DNA of 64,000 bases from Brasilonema sp. UFV-L1. GTDB taxonomy: Bacteria; Cyanobacteriota; Cyanobacteriia; Cyanobacteriales; Nostocaceae. The notes under the pieces were generated by a model. That model was not told the origin of the DNA. It ran no database searches and saw only the letters and a list, made by a program, of their open reading frames with translations. Shown here in pieces: positions 63,396-64,000 of the stretch; within the stretch, counting starts at the first letter, position 1, and every line of letters starts with the position of its first letter. Position numbers and translations under genes: made by a program. The stretch covers positions 1-64,000 of the forward strand of contig NZ_QMEA01000021.1 of NCBI RefSeq assembly GCF_012912105.1. The letters run 5' to 3'.

Positions 63396-64000
63396 TCATT
63401 TGGCATTAGCGGGAGGCTGGCTCAGTCGCCAATATTGATGGAAAGTTGGTTTTCCCCAGGTGTTGCTGGCGACCACCATCATGCCGTTGGCGTTGGAATC
63501 ACGTCGTTCTTGGCTGGCAAAAAGACCAAGGGCAGAGTTGGGGAATGACTTCGGTTGAATGGCATAAGTGTTGGGATCACCGCTGACTGGAACCAATACC
63601 CAGGACTGCAACTCACTTTGACTGTGCTGTTGCAAAGTTATAGACCCATTAGCCGCAGGTTGGATTGGCGCTTGGATATACAACTGATTTACCTCCAAGG
63701 TCCGGATGCGGTAAGTTCCATCGGTCTGCTTCTCCAGAACCCACAGGTGTCCTTGTCTCCATGCCGTAGTATTAGGAGGATCTTGGTTCCAGGTCCAGAT
63801 CAAGTCGTTGAGATTGGGAGAGCCATTCGCCGGTAGTAAATAACTAGCCGTCATTTGGTGAATCAACATCCAGGTACCGGAAACATCATCTGGGCGTGGG
63901 ATCATAATATCCTCCTCGGGATAAAGTGGGGGTAGTGGTGGAAAAGAGATTGGTACTGTAATTTGGACTGTCTTGCCGCCAACGACTTCTCCATCGGCAA
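63396..64000 (-). CDS. ricin-type beta-trefoil protein, possibly partial at right edge
   Basis: The minus-strand frame from stop 63396 stays open to base 64000, so the gene probably continues outside the window. The last 169 residues form a probable ricin-like beta trefoil with three repeats (LWVLEKQTDGTYRIRTLE, SWVLVPVSGDPNTYAIQP, FHQYWRLSQPP), a carbohydrate-binding fold. Upstream the frame reads VGGKTVQITVPISFPPLPP before an internal ATG at 63905. That ATG has GAGGAG seven bases upstream, so a separate 169-residue protein starting there is the alternative. Confidence 0.6.
   Translation of the reverse strand, partial: ADGEVVGGKTVQITVPISFPPLPPLYPEEDIMIPRPDDVSGTWMLIHQMTASYLLPANGSPNLNDLIWTWNQDPPNTTAWRQGHLWVLEKQTDGTYRIRTLEVNQLYIQAPIQPAANGSITLQQHSQSELQSWVLVPVSGDPNTYAIQPKSFPNSALGLFASQERRDSNANGMMVVASNTWGKPTFHQYWRLSQPPANAK

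Overview
The window looks like chromosomal DNA from a filamentous, probably Nostocales-type, cyanobacterium. Evidence: frequent HIP1 octamers (GCGATCGC); heptanucleotide and other short repeats scattered between genes; and genes typical of oxygenic phototrophs (psb27, ndhS, flavodoxin isiB, a cph1-type phytochrome with its response regulator, LL-diaminopimelate aminotransferase, a lumenal pentapeptide protein, cyanobacterial DUF3318 and HAS-barrel proteins). The species cannot be named from what is visible.

Layout. 1-1925: an IS605-type element with divergent tnpB and tnpA; its tnpB end may run off the left edge. 1960-4255: rsmE, tRNA-Phe(GAA), and a zinc-type ABC permease divergent from an SmtB/ZiaR-like repressor. 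4639-9014: a CUT1 sugar ABC cluster (binding protein and two permeases, no ATPase) interrupted by a Uma2-family gene. 9151-14659: MFS transporter, alpha/beta hydrolase, flavodoxin, GHL10-like secreted protein. 15310-19025: psb27, cofH and a GT-C glycosyltransferase carrying low-complexity inserts. 19026-22150: YdeI-like protein, DUF3318, and an SDR divergent from an HxlR regulator fused to a degenerate receiver. 22235-26735: response regulator and phytochrome operon, then a Ser/Thr kinase. 26964-31370: cbiT, cdsA, then pilM-pilN-pilO. 31517-36786: a second sugar-binding lipoprotein, a small conserved protein, mgtE and a PAS-CRP fusion. 37481-42680: a secreted Cys-containing orphan, a MerA-like flavoprotein, a pentapeptide protein, mtnC and dapL. 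43395-48045: an orphan helical protein, a CyRepA1-type plasmid replication protein and a STAS protein. 48382-57203: hemF, an SRPBCC protein, mrp-rodA-ndhS, a HAS-barrel protein and a CPA2 antiporter with universal-stress domains. 58135-60541: UDP-xylose synthase and UDP-glucose dehydrogenase. 61453-64000: an iron-sulfur (6-4)-type photolyase, an 11-copy 21-bp tandem array, and a ricin-like lectin-domain gene whose reading frame stays open to the right edge.

Functional links that can be read: phytochrome plus Rcp-type regulator form a light-sensing two-component pair; uxs and ugd together convert UDP-glucose to UDP-xylose; pilM-N-O encode the type IV pilus alignment complex without adjacent pilQ; the ArsR repressor probably controls the divergent zinc permease. 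Intergenic space is rich in dispersed repeats: a 96-97 bp MITE-like element in two copies, a family built on the core AACCCGGTTT, a GAGCGGAGG element in three copies, and heptanucleotide tracts. Several have entered reading frames. No CRISPR array, rRNA or recognisable defence island was seen, and no fully novel multigene system could be demonstrated. The best leads are the chromosomal CyRepA1 gene, the phytochrome with His-to-Cys beside its chromophore cysteine, the HxlR-pseudoreceiver and PAS-CRP fusions, and the 21-bp array.
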